This document shows positions 27,379-37,215 of a stretch of DNA of 64,000 nt, in pieces. The notes under the pieces are model-generated. The model was not told where the DNA came from and searched no databases. It saw nothing but the letters and a program-made list of their open reading frames with translations. This DNA is from Bradyrhizobium sp. CCBAU 051011 (lineage in GTDB: Bacteria > Pseudomonadota > Alphaproteobacteria > Rhizobiales > Xanthobacteraceae). The stretch is taken from NCBI RefSeq assembly GCF_009930815.1, contig NZ_CP022222.1:1964501-2028500 (forward strand), in the 5' to 3' direction. How positions within the stretch are numbered: the first letter of the stretch is position 1; every line of letters starts with the position of its first letter. A program made the translations under genes and the position numbers.

Positions 27379-27588
27379 ATGTCAAAAGCCAGTGATTGGG
27401 AAGGCCCACAGGATATGGGCGGCAAGCATGGTGGCCAGGCTGGCATGTCGAAGCCTGATCGAAGCGCGGCGCAGCAAGGCATCGTGTTAGATGAGAAAGG
27501 GCAGGAACAGCCAACAGACAAAACCCGGGCGCAGCATAGCCGAAAAGACCGAGGCAACGACCCACCTGGTGATCCGAGGCAATCGTAG
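27379..27588 (+). CDS. Small hydrophilic, probably disordered protein (69 aa)
   Basis: ATG at 27379 has GGGAGG 5 nt upstream. The product is Gly-, Lys-, Gln- and Asp-rich (MGGKHGGQAGMSKPDRSAAQ, then KGQEQPTDKTRAQHSRKDRG) with almost no hydrophobic residues, like stress-related KGG-type or other disordered small proteins. No family can be assigned. The orphan terminator lies 90 nt upstream. Confidence 0.55.
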   Translation: MSKASDWEGPQDMGGKHGGQAGMSKPDRSAAQQGIVLDEKGQEQPTDKTRAQHSRKDRGNDPPGDPRQS

Positions 27589-27685
27589 AGACATAAGAAG
27601 CCGAGTTCGTTCCCTTCGGCAGCGGCAAAGAAAATAATCACGGCATCGCTGGCGACATTCTCAGCAACATCCCGACCTGATCAAT

Positions 27686-27925
27686 ATGTCGAAGATTCGC
27701 CTCCCGCTATTAGATCTGCACCGACGGGTTTTGGCAGAAATCCGGCGGATGCCCGGTTGTCATAATGTTCAAGAAATTGCCATCAACCGCGTTACGGAAG
27801 GTGCTGACTTCAACTGGTCCACATGTGTACTCTCTTCAGGCAGCGCCGATGCCAATACTGCGGCCCGCGCGGCGATTCACGTCCAGAGCGTTTTACGCCG
27901 AGACTATGATCTCCTCACTGATTGA
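27686..27925 (+). CDS. Small hypothetical protein (79 aa)
   Basis: MSKIRLPLLDLHRRVLAEIRR opens an amphipathic helix. The middle (EIAINRVTEGADFNWSTCVLSSGSADANTAARAAIHVQSVLRRDYDLL) shows a strand-helix pattern and regular third-position GC. I believe small proteins of this type occur widely in Bradyrhizobium, but I know no function. No signal peptide or metal site is seen. It stands alone. Confidence 0.6.
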   Translation: MSKIRLPLLDLHRRVLAEIRRMPGCHNVQEIAINRVTEGADFNWSTCVLSSGSADANTAARAAIHVQSVLRRDYDLLTD

Positions 27926-28714
27926 TCGGCCAAAGTATTGGCGGGTGGTCAGCATTCGTTCCTGCCGGCACCGCACGAACTTCTTGGACATACTATCCTG
28001 GATGGATCAATGGGCCCAATTGGGAAACAGCCAGCTCCGCCACGCGTCATTTTTTACTTAGGCACCCGCAGTCGTGGCCCATGTGCGCGCGCGCCAGTTT
28101 CCCCTGATCCGCCCTTGAAGAATCGCCTCGCACACGGCAGCGGTAGCTAACGCAAATACTGCGATTTTCCATAACCTTGATGAGACGGCTCTGGCGCGGG
28201 GCTGGGGCTAATGTGCCAGAGCCGTCTCACAAGACGCTCTCTCTAGAGAGCAGAATCATCGTGCGCGAACAAAGCGGCAAATCCGGTGTGAGCCGACTAG
28301 CCTCCTAGGATAGAGAAAGGCCCGGCGCGGCATGGATCGGCCGACACATCTTCCTCCGATGGAGGCGTCGTTGCTCTACAGCGAGTCATCGAGCGCTCGA
28401 CTTGGAACCTGCTTCTTCGTAACAGCCGCCTGCAGCAACGGCGCTGCCGATCAAAATCTGTAGCGGCAAATCACATCGGCGGTGGTTCATCGAACTCATT
28501 CTCTTTCTTCTGCGATGCGTTGATCACGCATTCGAGAGCGCGACGTGATCGCCAAGCTACCTCTCGACTTAAAAATCCACGACGTCTGAAGGATTTCTGA
28601 AGGCCCGCTCCAAGCACGTGTGTTCCGTAGCCCGTATACGATCGCACATTAGAACGGGCAAAGCCGAGCCCAGCACAGGTTAGAGAGCGGCTTTAACAGG
28701 TAGGAGAATGCAAA
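27926..28714. other. Non-coding stretch with a strong hairpin
   Basis: About 790 bases without a supported gene. It contains the 15-bp perfect inverted repeat at 28181-28229, immediately followed by CTCTCTAGAGAG. The last about 150 bases should contain the OsmC promoter. Confidence 0.45.
28181..28229. repeat. 15-bp perfect inverted repeat (hairpin)
   Basis: TGAGACGGCTCTGGC at 28181-28195 is the exact reverse complement of 28215-28229, with a 19-nt loop. No T-tract follows, so it is not a classic terminator. It lies in a gene-free region 485 nt before the OsmC gene. Confidence 0.6.
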
Positions 28715-29278
28715 ATGACGAACGCGACAAACCCAATCGTGAACAACGGTGTTAACGTCGATGCGTTGATGGGTGCCCGCAAAGCACTTGAGCAGGCGCC
28801 AGAGGCTGCTCAGTTCAAGTGGCGCGCGAGCTGCGAATGGGTCAATGGTACGCACAGCCGCTCCGCTATAGGCGGTTTCTTTGGACTCGGAGCCGAACAG
28901 TCCCGCAGCAAGATGTTCACTGTCGAAGCTGACCATCCTGAACTCTTCGCCGCCGAAGACAAGGCTCCGACCCCGGTAGAGCTCGTTCTCTCCGGGCTTG
29001 CCAGCTGCCTCACGGCTGGCGTTGCCGCCGTCGCTCAGCGGCGCGGCATACAGCTCCGCTCGGTAAAGGCGTCGCTCGAGGCGGATATGGATATCCAGGG
29101 CATTCTCGGCATCGACGACGAGGTGCGCAACGGCTTTGGCAGTATCCGTGTTCACTTCGACATTCGCGCTGATGCGAATGAGGACGACATTAAGGCGCTG
29201 GTTGCCCAATCGCAGAAGCGATCGGCCGTATTCGACATCGTCACTAATCCGACGAACGTCTTCGTCAGCGTCAACTGA
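28715..29278 (+). CDS. OsmC/Ohr family protein
   Basis: 187 residues. The OsmC fold is indicated by TPVELVLSGLASCLTAGVAAVAQRRGIQL. It contains the conserved Cys in ASCLT and is followed by LRSVKASLEADMD and IRVHFDIRADANEDDIKALVAQSQKRS. The family reduces organic or lipid hydroperoxides using two Cys. Only the second Cys of the pair is placed clearly here, the first perhaps being in SCEWVNG. A well-spaced GTAGGAG ribosome site precedes it. The flavin monooxygenase starts 28 nt after its stop, so the two are likely co-transcribed. Confidence 0.87.
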   Translation: MTNATNPIVNNGVNVDALMGARKALEQAPEAAQFKWRASCEWVNGTHSRSAIGGFFGLGAEQSRSKMFTVEADHPELFAAEDKAPTPVELVLSGLASCLTAGVAAVAQRRGIQLRSVKASLEADMDIQGILGIDDEVRNGFGSIRVHFDIRADANEDDIKALVAQSQKRSAVFDIVTNPTNVFVSVN

Positions 29279-29306
29279 AGGTAAAGCAGGAAAAGGAGCG
29301 AGTGTT

Positions 29307-30551
29307 GTGAAGTTTGCGACCGCCATCATTATCGGCGCCGGCCAATCTGGATTGGCCATGAGCTGGCATCTTACAGCCCGCTCGATCGACCACGTGGTCC
29401 TCGAGCGCGGCGAGGTGGCTAACTCATGGTCGACGGAGCGGTGGGACTCGCTTCGCCTCCTAACGCCCAACTGGCAGACGCGTCTGCCGGCATATGCCTA
29501 CACCGGCGATGATCCCGATGGTTTTATGACGATGCCGGAGGTCGTCCGCTTCCTGCAGCGATATGCCAACCTTTTGGGCGCTCCGATCAGGACGGGAACG
29601 CGCGTCACGCAAGTCAGGCAGAAGGATGGTGGTTTCGAGGTCGAAACCAACCACGGGCCGTGGCGCTGCCGCAAGCTCGTGATAGCGACCGGAGCTTGCA
29701 ATCTTGCCTCGATCCCATCGGCCAGCGCCGGTTTGCCGGTGAAGGTGGCCAGCCTCACACCGTTGCAGTACAGGAATCCCGCTGTCCTGCCGGACGGCGG
29801 CGTGATGATCGTCGGTGCATCGGCGAGTGGTATTCAGCTCGCCCGGGAAATCAATGCGGCCGGCCGCCGGGTGGTGCTTTGCGTCGGAGAACACGTCCGG
29901 ATGCCGCGGACCTACCGCGGACGGGATATCCAATGGTGGATGGACGCCATTGGCGCCATGGATCTTCGCTACGACACCATCATCGAGGACATTGGAAGGG
30001 CGCGACGGTTGCCGTCGCTTCAGCTCATCGGAACGCCGGAGCGCGTGACGGTCGATCTTAACAGTCTGCGCAAAGCAGGCGTCGAGCTCGTGGGCCGCCT
30101 GGTCGGTCTTTGCGATGGCAAGGCACAGTTTTCAGGATCGCTCGCCAACCATTGCGCGCTTGCGGATCTGAAAATGAATCGGCTTCTCGCCAGCATAGAT
30201 GACTGGGTCAACGCGTCTGGAACAGCGCAGCAATTTCTCGAACCGCATCGTTACGAGCCAACGGCTGTCGATTCCGAAGCCACGCTCGGCTTGGATCTGG
30301 TCGGTGCCGGAATTGGATCGGTGATTTGGGCGACAGGCTATCGCCCCGACTACTCCTGGCTGGCCGCCCCAGTGTTCGATCGCAAGGGGCGCATCCAACA
30401 CGAAGGCGGGGTCGTTGCCGCGCCCGGGATGTACGTTATGGGTCTGCCATTCATGCGGCGACGCAAATCATCTTTCATTGACGGAGCCGGCGATGATGCC
30501 GCGGATCTTGCTGCTCACTTAATTCACAACCTCGATCGTGCTGCCGCTTGA
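29307..30551 (+). CDS. Flavin-dependent monooxygenase (FMO/BVMO-like)
   Basis: 414 residues from a GTG at 29307, with AAGGAG upstream. GAGQSGLAMSWHL is the FAD Rossmann motif and VIVGASASGIQLAREI (GxSxSG) the NADPH site. ATGACN and IWATGYRPDYSWL are typical dinucleotide-oxidase signatures. It resembles the YhhN/CzcO-like group of flavoprotein oxidoreductases, which oxygenate small molecules or amines. It is followed, 10 nt after its stop, by the frameshifted FAD reductase, and then by a MaoC hydratase and an exporter. The substrate is unknown. Confidence 0.85.
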   Translation: MKFATAIIIGAGQSGLAMSWHLTARSIDHVVLERGEVANSWSTERWDSLRLLTPNWQTRLPAYAYTGDDPDGFMTMPEVVRFLQRYANLLGAPIRTGTRVTQVRQKDGGFEVETNHGPWRCRKLVIATGACNLASIPSASAGLPVKVASLTPLQYRNPAVLPDGGVMIVGASASGIQLAREINAAGRRVVLCVGEHVRMPRTYRGRDIQWWMDAIGAMDLRYDTIIEDIGRARRLPSLQLIGTPERVTVDLNSLRKAGVELVGRLVGLCDGKAQFSGSLANHCALADLKMNRLLASIDDWVNASGTAQQFLEPHRYEPTAVDSEATLGLDLVGAGIGSVIWATGYRPDYSWLAAPVFDRKGRIQHEGGVVAAPGMYVMGLPFMRRRKSSFIDGAGDDAADLAAHLIHNLDRAAA

Positions 30552-30561
30552 GAGAATTGTC

Positions 30562-31730
30562 ATGAACGGTCTCCACAATCTTGACTCGCATTATGATGTG
30601 ATTGTTGTCGGTGCTCGCTGTGCAGGTGCTGCTACGGCATTTCTTTTGGCGCGGTCAGGTGCAAAGGTCCTCCTGATCGATCGGCAGCAATGCGGCTCTG
30701 ATACGATGTCGACGCACGCGCTGATGCGATCTGCGGTTCTGCAGCTCAATCGGTGGGGATTAATTCCGCGCCTCGCAGCCGTGGGGACGCCGGCGATTCG
30801 ATCGACCACGTTCCATTACGGCGACGAGGGGTCCAAGTAGACATTAAGCCAGAACATGGCGTCGATAGCCTGCTGGCGCCACGACGCACGACGCTGGATC
30901 CGTTGCTCGTCGATGCGGCGCGTGAAGCGGGTGCGGTAGTTCGCCACGGCGTCGCTCTTTCTGAACTGCGATTTGCATCGAGCGGCCGAGTCATTGGTGT
31001 TTCGCTGAGGGATGGCAGCGGTGCGTGCATGACCGTCGGATCAGATATCGTTGTTGGTGCGGACGGTCGCCAGTCGACCGTCGCGCAACTCGTCAATGCG
31101 GAAATCTCGGCCGAAGGCTCCAATGCTTCGGGCATCGTATTTGGCTATTTTGCAGATCTGAAGGGCGAAGGTCTGCATTGGCATTTCGCAAAGAACGTCG
31201 CGGCGGGAGTGATTCCGACGAACTCAGGGCACTGTGTCTTCGCAGCAGTTCCGGCTTCGCAATTCGTCAGCACGTTTCGCCGCGACGCGATGGGCGGTTT
31301 TCTCAAGGTTCTCGCGTCAAACTCTCCCGAGCTGCGCGCCAATGTTGAGAGAGCGACACTGATCGACCGCCTGCGGAGCTTTGGGGGTGCCAAGAGCTAC
31401 CTCAGACATTGTCACGGAGCAGGGTGGGCCCTCGTCGGTGATGCCGGCTATTTCAAGGATCCCCTGACGGCGCACGGCATCACTGACGCCCTTCGCGATG
31501 CGCAACTGTTGTCACGAGGAATCGTCGAGGGTGGTGCCCGCGGATTGGAGATCTATCAACGCGAACGCGACGCACTGTCTTTCCCGCTGATGCGTACCAC
31601 TGATGCAATCGCCTCGTTCTCATGGGACTTTGATGAGGTCAAGCAACTTCATGCTGACCTGAGTGCAGCAATGAAGACCGAGGCCAATCACATTGCGAAC
31701 TCGTGCCAACCCGCCTCTCTAGCAGCATAG
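30562..31730 (+). pseudogene. FAD-dependent oxidoreductase (geranylgeranyl reductase-like), frameshifted
   Basis: The first part reads YDVIVVGARCAGAATAFLLARSGAKVLLIDR (FAD site) and stops at 30838-30840. The second part is in another frame and continues VDIKPEHGVDSLLAPRRTTLDPLLVDAA, IVVGADGRQSTVAQ and GWALVGDAGYFKDPLTAHGITDALRDA. Together they make one complete FAD-dependent reductase/halogenase-type enzyme of about 390 residues. The break lies near 30828-30834 in gaggggtcc, where one lost base explains the shift. Everything else is intact, so the mutation is recent or a sequencing error. Its order in a run with the FMO and MaoC genes suggests a shared pathway. Confidence 0.8.
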
Positions 31731-31742
31731 GAGAACACGAAG

Positions 31743-32195
31743 ATGACGATAGCTTCACCATGGACCCGAACGCTGGCTGGTCGGCCTGTGCTGGGCCGGC
31801 GCGCGGAAAGAAGTCGTACGACCACCATGCGCGATGTGGAAATGTTTACCGAGATGACAGGCGACAAGAATCCCATTCATTACGATGTCGAGCTGGCAAC
31901 AAACTCACCCTTCGGCGGGCTTATCGTCCAAGGCGGGGTCACGACGGGTCTGATGAATGCCGTTGTCGCTGAGGATTTGCCGGGACCGGGCACGGTGTTT
32001 CTTGAAACGAACTGGCGTTTCGTTAAGGCAGTTCGCGTCGGCGAGACCATTACTGCGAGCGTAAAGGTCGAGGACGTTCGGGATGATAAACCGATCTGCA
32101 AGCTCGAGACCATTGTCCGGAACGCCAGCGGAGAGCCATGTATCGTTGGTACCGCTACAACCTATACCATGCCGCTCTCACCAGCGACCGGTTAG
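31743..32195 (+). CDS. MaoC-like (R)-specific enoyl-CoA hydratase
   Basis: 150 residues. A hot-dog fold with the hydratase motif in FTEMTGDKNPIHYDVELATNSPFGGLIVQGGVTTGLM: Asp and His of GDxNPxH are the catalytic pair. The family hydrates trans-2-enoyl-CoA. It begins 12 nt after the frameshifted reductase, so it is part of the same run. Compare the second MaoC protein at 44379-44861 in the core genome, which shares the motif but not close sequence. Confidence 0.87.
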   Translation: MTIASPWTRTLAGRPVLGRRAERSRTTTMRDVEMFTEMTGDKNPIHYDVELATNSPFGGLIVQGGVTTGLMNAVVAEDLPGPGTVFLETNWRFVKAVRVGETITASVKVEDVRDDKPICKLETIVRNASGEPCIVGTATTYTMPLSPATG

Positions 32196-32368
32196 GAGCA
32201 AGCCAGCGCGTAATGGTTGACGCGCCTACCGGACCATCACTGCGTTACTGGCATGCTTTTTAGGTTGTCGCTGGCACCGCAGTTATAGTGGGCTCGGTGC
32301 TAGCGATGACGACCCTCATTCCTCGCTGATAAGACATCTCGTTCATTTGATCTTTCGGTTGCCATTCC

Positions 32369-33226
32369 ATGCCCAAGATGCGGACAATAGGCTTAACGGG
32401 TCTGGCGATGGTTGCATTCGCGGCAAATTCGGTACTCTGCAGGGTTGCTTTGTCCGAGACCGCGATCGATCCCGCTACTTTTACTATTGTGCGGCTTGCG
32501 TCAGGCACGGGCGTGCTTTCGCTTATTCTGTTGGTCACCCAGAAGGTCAAAAAGGCCGGGGGATCCTGGCCCGCATCTGTGGCGTTATTCGCTTATGCGG
32601 CAGCATTTTCGTTTGCATATGTCTCCGTTCCTGCCGGAGCTGGAGCGCTTTTGTTGTTTGGGGCGGTTCAGGCGACAATGGTCACCTATGGGCTCCTCCG
32701 CGGTGAGCGGTTGTCCACCTTACAGTGGCTCGGCTTGGCGATTGCCATCGCAGGGCTGGCCGTGCTCGTTGCTCCTGGTGCGTCAGCGCCATCTCTGAAG
32801 GGCGCGTGCCTTATGCTGATCGCTGGCTTTGCATGGGGAGTCTACTCCTTGCTTGGTCGTGGCACCGCGGATCCCCTTGCTGCGACGGCCGGCAATTTCC
32901 TGCGTTCTTTACCAATTGCAGCTTGTCTTTCTTTAAGCGCCGTAGTGTTCGACACGAACCTCAGCGCTACTGGGATTGTCTGCGCAATCCTTTCTGGCGC
33001 AATCGCGTCCGGGCTCGGATATACAATCTGGTACGCCGCTCTCCCGGAGCTGACCACCGCGCAAAGCGGGTCTGTACAGTTGAGCGTTCCGGTTATTACT
33101 GCGCTGGGGGCCACTTTGGTGCTTGGAGAGGTCATCACCTTTCGACTGTCTGCATCTTCGCTCGCGATCCTTGGCGGAATTGCACTGGTCATAGGCAGTC
33201 GAGAACGCGTGCTCCGGACCGGTTGA
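32369..33226 (+). CDS. EamA/DMT family permease
   Basis: 285 residues, about ten membrane helices in two EamA repeats. The first runs from GLAMVAFAANSVLCRVAL to GLAVLVAP, the second from GACLMLIAGFAWGVYSLLGRGT to LGGIALVIGS. Typical elements are SGLGYTIWYAALPELTTAQSG and PVITALGATLVLGE. DMT proteins export metabolites or amino acids across the inner membrane. It lies 173 nt after the MaoC gene and may export the pathway product (inference). Confidence 0.88.
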   Translation: MPKMRTIGLTGLAMVAFAANSVLCRVALSETAIDPATFTIVRLASGTGVLSLILLVTQKVKKAGGSWPASVALFAYAAAFSFAYVSVPAGAGALLLFGAVQATMVTYGLLRGERLSTLQWLGLAIAIAGLAVLVAPGASAPSLKGACLMLIAGFAWGVYSLLGRGTADPLAATAGNFLRSLPIAACLSLSAVVFDTNLSATGIVCAILSGAIASGLGYTIWYAALPELTTAQSGSVQLSVPVITALGATLVLGEVITFRLSASSLAILGGIALVIGSRERVLRTG

Positions 33227-33620
33227 TTGTGGACGGAAGTCCGTCTAGTACCAGCACGGCAAGCTTGGCCTGCCCCCTCTGAAATGGCGCGGGGTAAGGC
33301 CGCCTTACGTCCCCGAGCGCTCCCCCATCGGAAGACTGTTGAGCTTAATTAAGGCGAAATCCAAGCATGTTCGGCGCGGGACCTAACCTTGAGAAGGTTG
33401 AGCTCACCGAATCCTCGAATTCCAGCGAGATTAGCTTTGAGCTGCAAAGGACGTCCAAAACGGACATCGCCGACGCTGTGTCAACCTCGCCGGTCGATTA
33501 GCCCGCCCACGCGCCCAGAGCTTGCGAGGCAATTTGCACCGCTGCTGACAATCCACTGTTGAGGTGATCTTCTTCGACGGTAAGACTGATCACGCATCCG
33601 AATTGGCAGGGAGGTCAACG
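33227..33620. other. Intergenic region with palindrome copy 4
   Basis: About 390 bases. It contains the C-box/palindrome at 33311-33405 upstream of the membrane cyclase. No gene is supported. Confidence 0.45.
33311..33405 (+). repeat. C-box plus 27-bp palindrome, copy 4
   Basis: ccccgagcgctccccc at 33311-33326 is identical to 9861-9876. The 27-bp palindrome at 33379-33405 begins 52 nt after it (minus-strand reading GAGCTCAACC, then AAGGTTAGGTCC). It stands about 215 nt upstream of the membrane cyclase start. Confidence 0.7.
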
Positions 33621-34871
<1,251 letters not shown>

Positions 34872-35638
34872 TCTTATGGCTCTTTGACGACCGCCATTGG
34901 CCGATAGGTGGACACAAGAGCTAAGCCTGGGAATGTTTTGCTCTTACGCTGCAAGAAGCCGGAGCCGCCCGTGTCTCAGTTGGTTCAATTTGTGACTTCG
35001 TTGGGCGCGCGCCAGACGTGTGCTTCACCTTCAACATCGGACATCCCATGGAAGGCTGCGCCGGCTGTCGCGTTTTATCTTGGGTCCGTTCACGAGAGTA
35101 ATTCGGTTCGAAGTCGGAGCGACCTGGTCTGCTAGGCGGCGCAGGTGCAAGATCTAAGGATTTATGTGCCTGACAGCGACTCGCAACTTTGAACTGCTGC
35201 TTGCCAGCTGCGGGATATCCTCTTCAACGCGCGTTCAGCGCGACCCTGACCTATGCAGGGTTGAGGTCGCCGCACCAATTCGGCCGTGTTTGCCGCTTTT
35301 TGACTTTCAAAGTGTCTTTCGGGGAGCGTCAGGGGAGTACGGGCGACCGAGGTTGTCGGTACGTCAGGTGTTGAAGCGAGAGCGCACATTGACGGCTCAT
35401 GTGAGGACTTCGGCTTTTGACCTTGGCTGTGTAAAAAAGGCGAAAGTCGAAGCATGGCTAGAATTACATTTTTCAATTCGTTTTCTAAGTTGAATGCGCT
35501 TGCTAGTTTGATCGACAAGACGGTCACAAACGAATGACTTCTTCTCTCGCCGTCAAGCTTCCTGGCGTTTTCACACACAGCCAAGACCCATAAGCGACAT
35601 CGATGACTAACCATACCGGTGCGAACTTGGAAGATCTG
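34872..35638. other. Non-coding stretch with palindrome copy 5
   Basis: About 770 bases. No supported gene. Contains palindrome copy 5 and its C-box (35242-35338). Confidence 0.45.
35242..35338 (-). repeat. C-box plus 27-bp palindrome, copy 5 (minus orientation)
   Basis: The palindrome is at 35242-35268 and the G-rich complement of the box, ggggagcgtcaggggagt, at 35321-35338. Read on the minus strand the order is box, 52 nt, palindrome, exactly as in copies 1, 3 and 4 on the plus strand. Occurrence as a unit in both orientations shows that box and palindrome belong together. Confidence 0.65.
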
Positions 35639-36656
35639 CTACTTGCGCGGCATCGGCCTGCTTGCGGCTTCTGGCGGCGCTGCGGAGACCGCAAAAGTTA
35701 CCCAGGTGCTCCACGTCGAAGCCCGGTTCTCGACCTCGACGTCCTTGTAGCCTTTGATGTTGAGGTACCCTTGGTAGCCGTCCGACATCGGAATGATGAA
35801 GCCGACTTGGGGGCCAATCCCGATCGCGCGCCCCCGGAACCCACCCAGCGTGGCGCCCGGTCCGGAGTCGTCGGTGAGCTGCTGGTAGAAGTAGCCGGCA
35901 ATGCCGATCTGGAAATTTTTGCTCAGGAACTGCGAAGCCGCCCAGTCGACGTGAAAGTCGATGCCGTTCTGATATTGCAGGTACGGGTTCATCAGATTGT
36001 AGGTGACGCCGGCGACCGCCGAGAATTCGTGCCCGGTCTTGGGGTCGAAATACGTGTAGCCGCCGCCGAACCCATGCGACGAAGCCCAGATTGAGGTTGG
36101 CGAGCCGGTTCGGGTCGTAGGTGCCGCTCGGAATGTTGCTGGTAATGTAGACCATCTCGCTGTGGACGCCCTGGTTCCATTTGAGCGCACCTTGATAGTA
36201 GACGTCCGACAGCGTCGTCCGGTTGTCGGTCAAAGCGCCGGAGATGGCGTTCCCGCGCGGCCCGGTCAGCGTCGCATCCACTCCGAGGCCGACATTACCA
36301 GGGGCGGTGACGATCCCGAAAGATGCCTGGCCCCCGAGGACGGGCGTCGGAGAGACGTAGGTAATTCCCAGCGCGAGGGCGTCGCCATGTGCGTTGAGGC
36401 CGGCGACGACGGAGCCGCGGACGCCGTTGCTGGTGACGAAGTTCTGCGCGGCCCCGGCGTTGGCCTGCAGGTGCAGATAGATCGAGGCGTACGCCCAGCC
36501 GGGCACGGTCGGCGTCGCGGCAAGGCTGCCGAATATGCCGGGCAGCCAAAATCCGACACCGCCCGCATCAGCCCAAGCCTGCGTGGGCATTGAGGCGACC
36601 GCCAACCCGAGCAGTCCGAGCGCCCTATAGGAAACCTTGCTGTTCATCGTGCTCAC
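35639..36656 (-). pseudogene. Outer-membrane phenol-degradation-type (MetA-deg) transporter, frameshifted
   Basis: The upstream frame has a signal peptide (ALGLLGLAVASMPTQAWA) and a beta-barrel pattern (GVGFWLPGIFGSLAATP, SDVYYQGALKWNQGVHSE), to NLNLGFV near 36085. The barrel continues in another frame as GGGYTYFDPKTGHEFSAVAGVTYN, then DFHVDWAASQFLSKNFQIGIAGYFYQQLTDDSGPG, ending at 35639. The joined protein (about 330 residues) matches the COG4313-type family of outer-membrane proteins near aromatic-degradation genes. One base change near 36075-36090 breaks it. Confidence 0.78.
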
Positions 36657-36660
36657 CTGT

Positions 36661-36945
36661 TCAGAACGGGACGACGTAATTCAGGATCGCGATCTGCCGC
36701 AGCAGCACGCGGCGGATGACGTGGCTGACCTTGACGCGGTCGGTAAAGACGGCGGCACTACCCGTGGCGCCCGCCGGCAGCCGCGCCGCGAACGCGCCAT
36801 CGTCGAGATCGACGTTCACGACGAAGGGAACGGTTGCGATCTCCTTCGGGTTCGCGGCCAGACCGGAGACTTGGGTCTGCCCGGTCGCGACGGCCTGCAG
36901 CAGGCTTTCGACCTTGCCCGTCGCGATCCGGCCCGGCGCCGGAAT
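36661..36945 (-). pseudogene. C-terminal fragment of HlyD-family membrane fusion protein
   Basis: The frame reads PGRIATGKVESLLQAVATGQ, VPFVVNVDLDDGAFAARLP, AGATGSAAVFTDRVKVSHVI and RRVLLRQIAILNYVVPF, then TGA at 36661. This is the tail of a YibH/EmrA-like periplasmic adaptor of an efflux pump. The frame ends at an in-frame stop at 36946-36948, where unrelated sequence begins, so about 75% of the gene is missing. It sits directly upstream of the broken outer-membrane gene (4-nt gap), as it would in an intact efflux operon. Confidence 0.72.
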
Positions 36946-37073
36946 TCACCTATGAGATCAGGAACAAGAACACCATCCTGATCCTGCAGATTACGCCGAA
37001 GCGATTCACCGAGGTCATCTGGAACACCCGATATTTCACCTTGGTCATGCCGGGAAACCTGCCTTCCCTCTAA
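36939..37073 (+). pseudogene. C-terminal fragment of an unknown plus-strand protein
   Basis: From the same junction, in the opposite direction, the frame reads PEFTYEIRNKNTILILQITP, KRFTEVIWNTRYFTLVMPGN and LPSL, then TAA at 37071-37073. The amino-acid pattern (alternating strands, balanced charges) looks like genuine coding sequence, but no start is present. I do not recognise the family. Confidence 0.4.
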
Positions 37074-37215
37074 GCGGCCGAATCGTGGTTCGCGAAATCA
37101 CCAACCAAGAAGTGGAGGAAACCGGAGCTACTTGCCAATCGGGCGACGAATAAACGGATGCTGTATCGCAAGCACCCGCGTGACAGGCCGACAATCCTCA
37201 ATGTCTATCCCACGT

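Noticed and set aside
28649..29470. 273-residue minus-strand frame
   Set aside because: Opposite OsmC and the start of the flavin monooxygenase.
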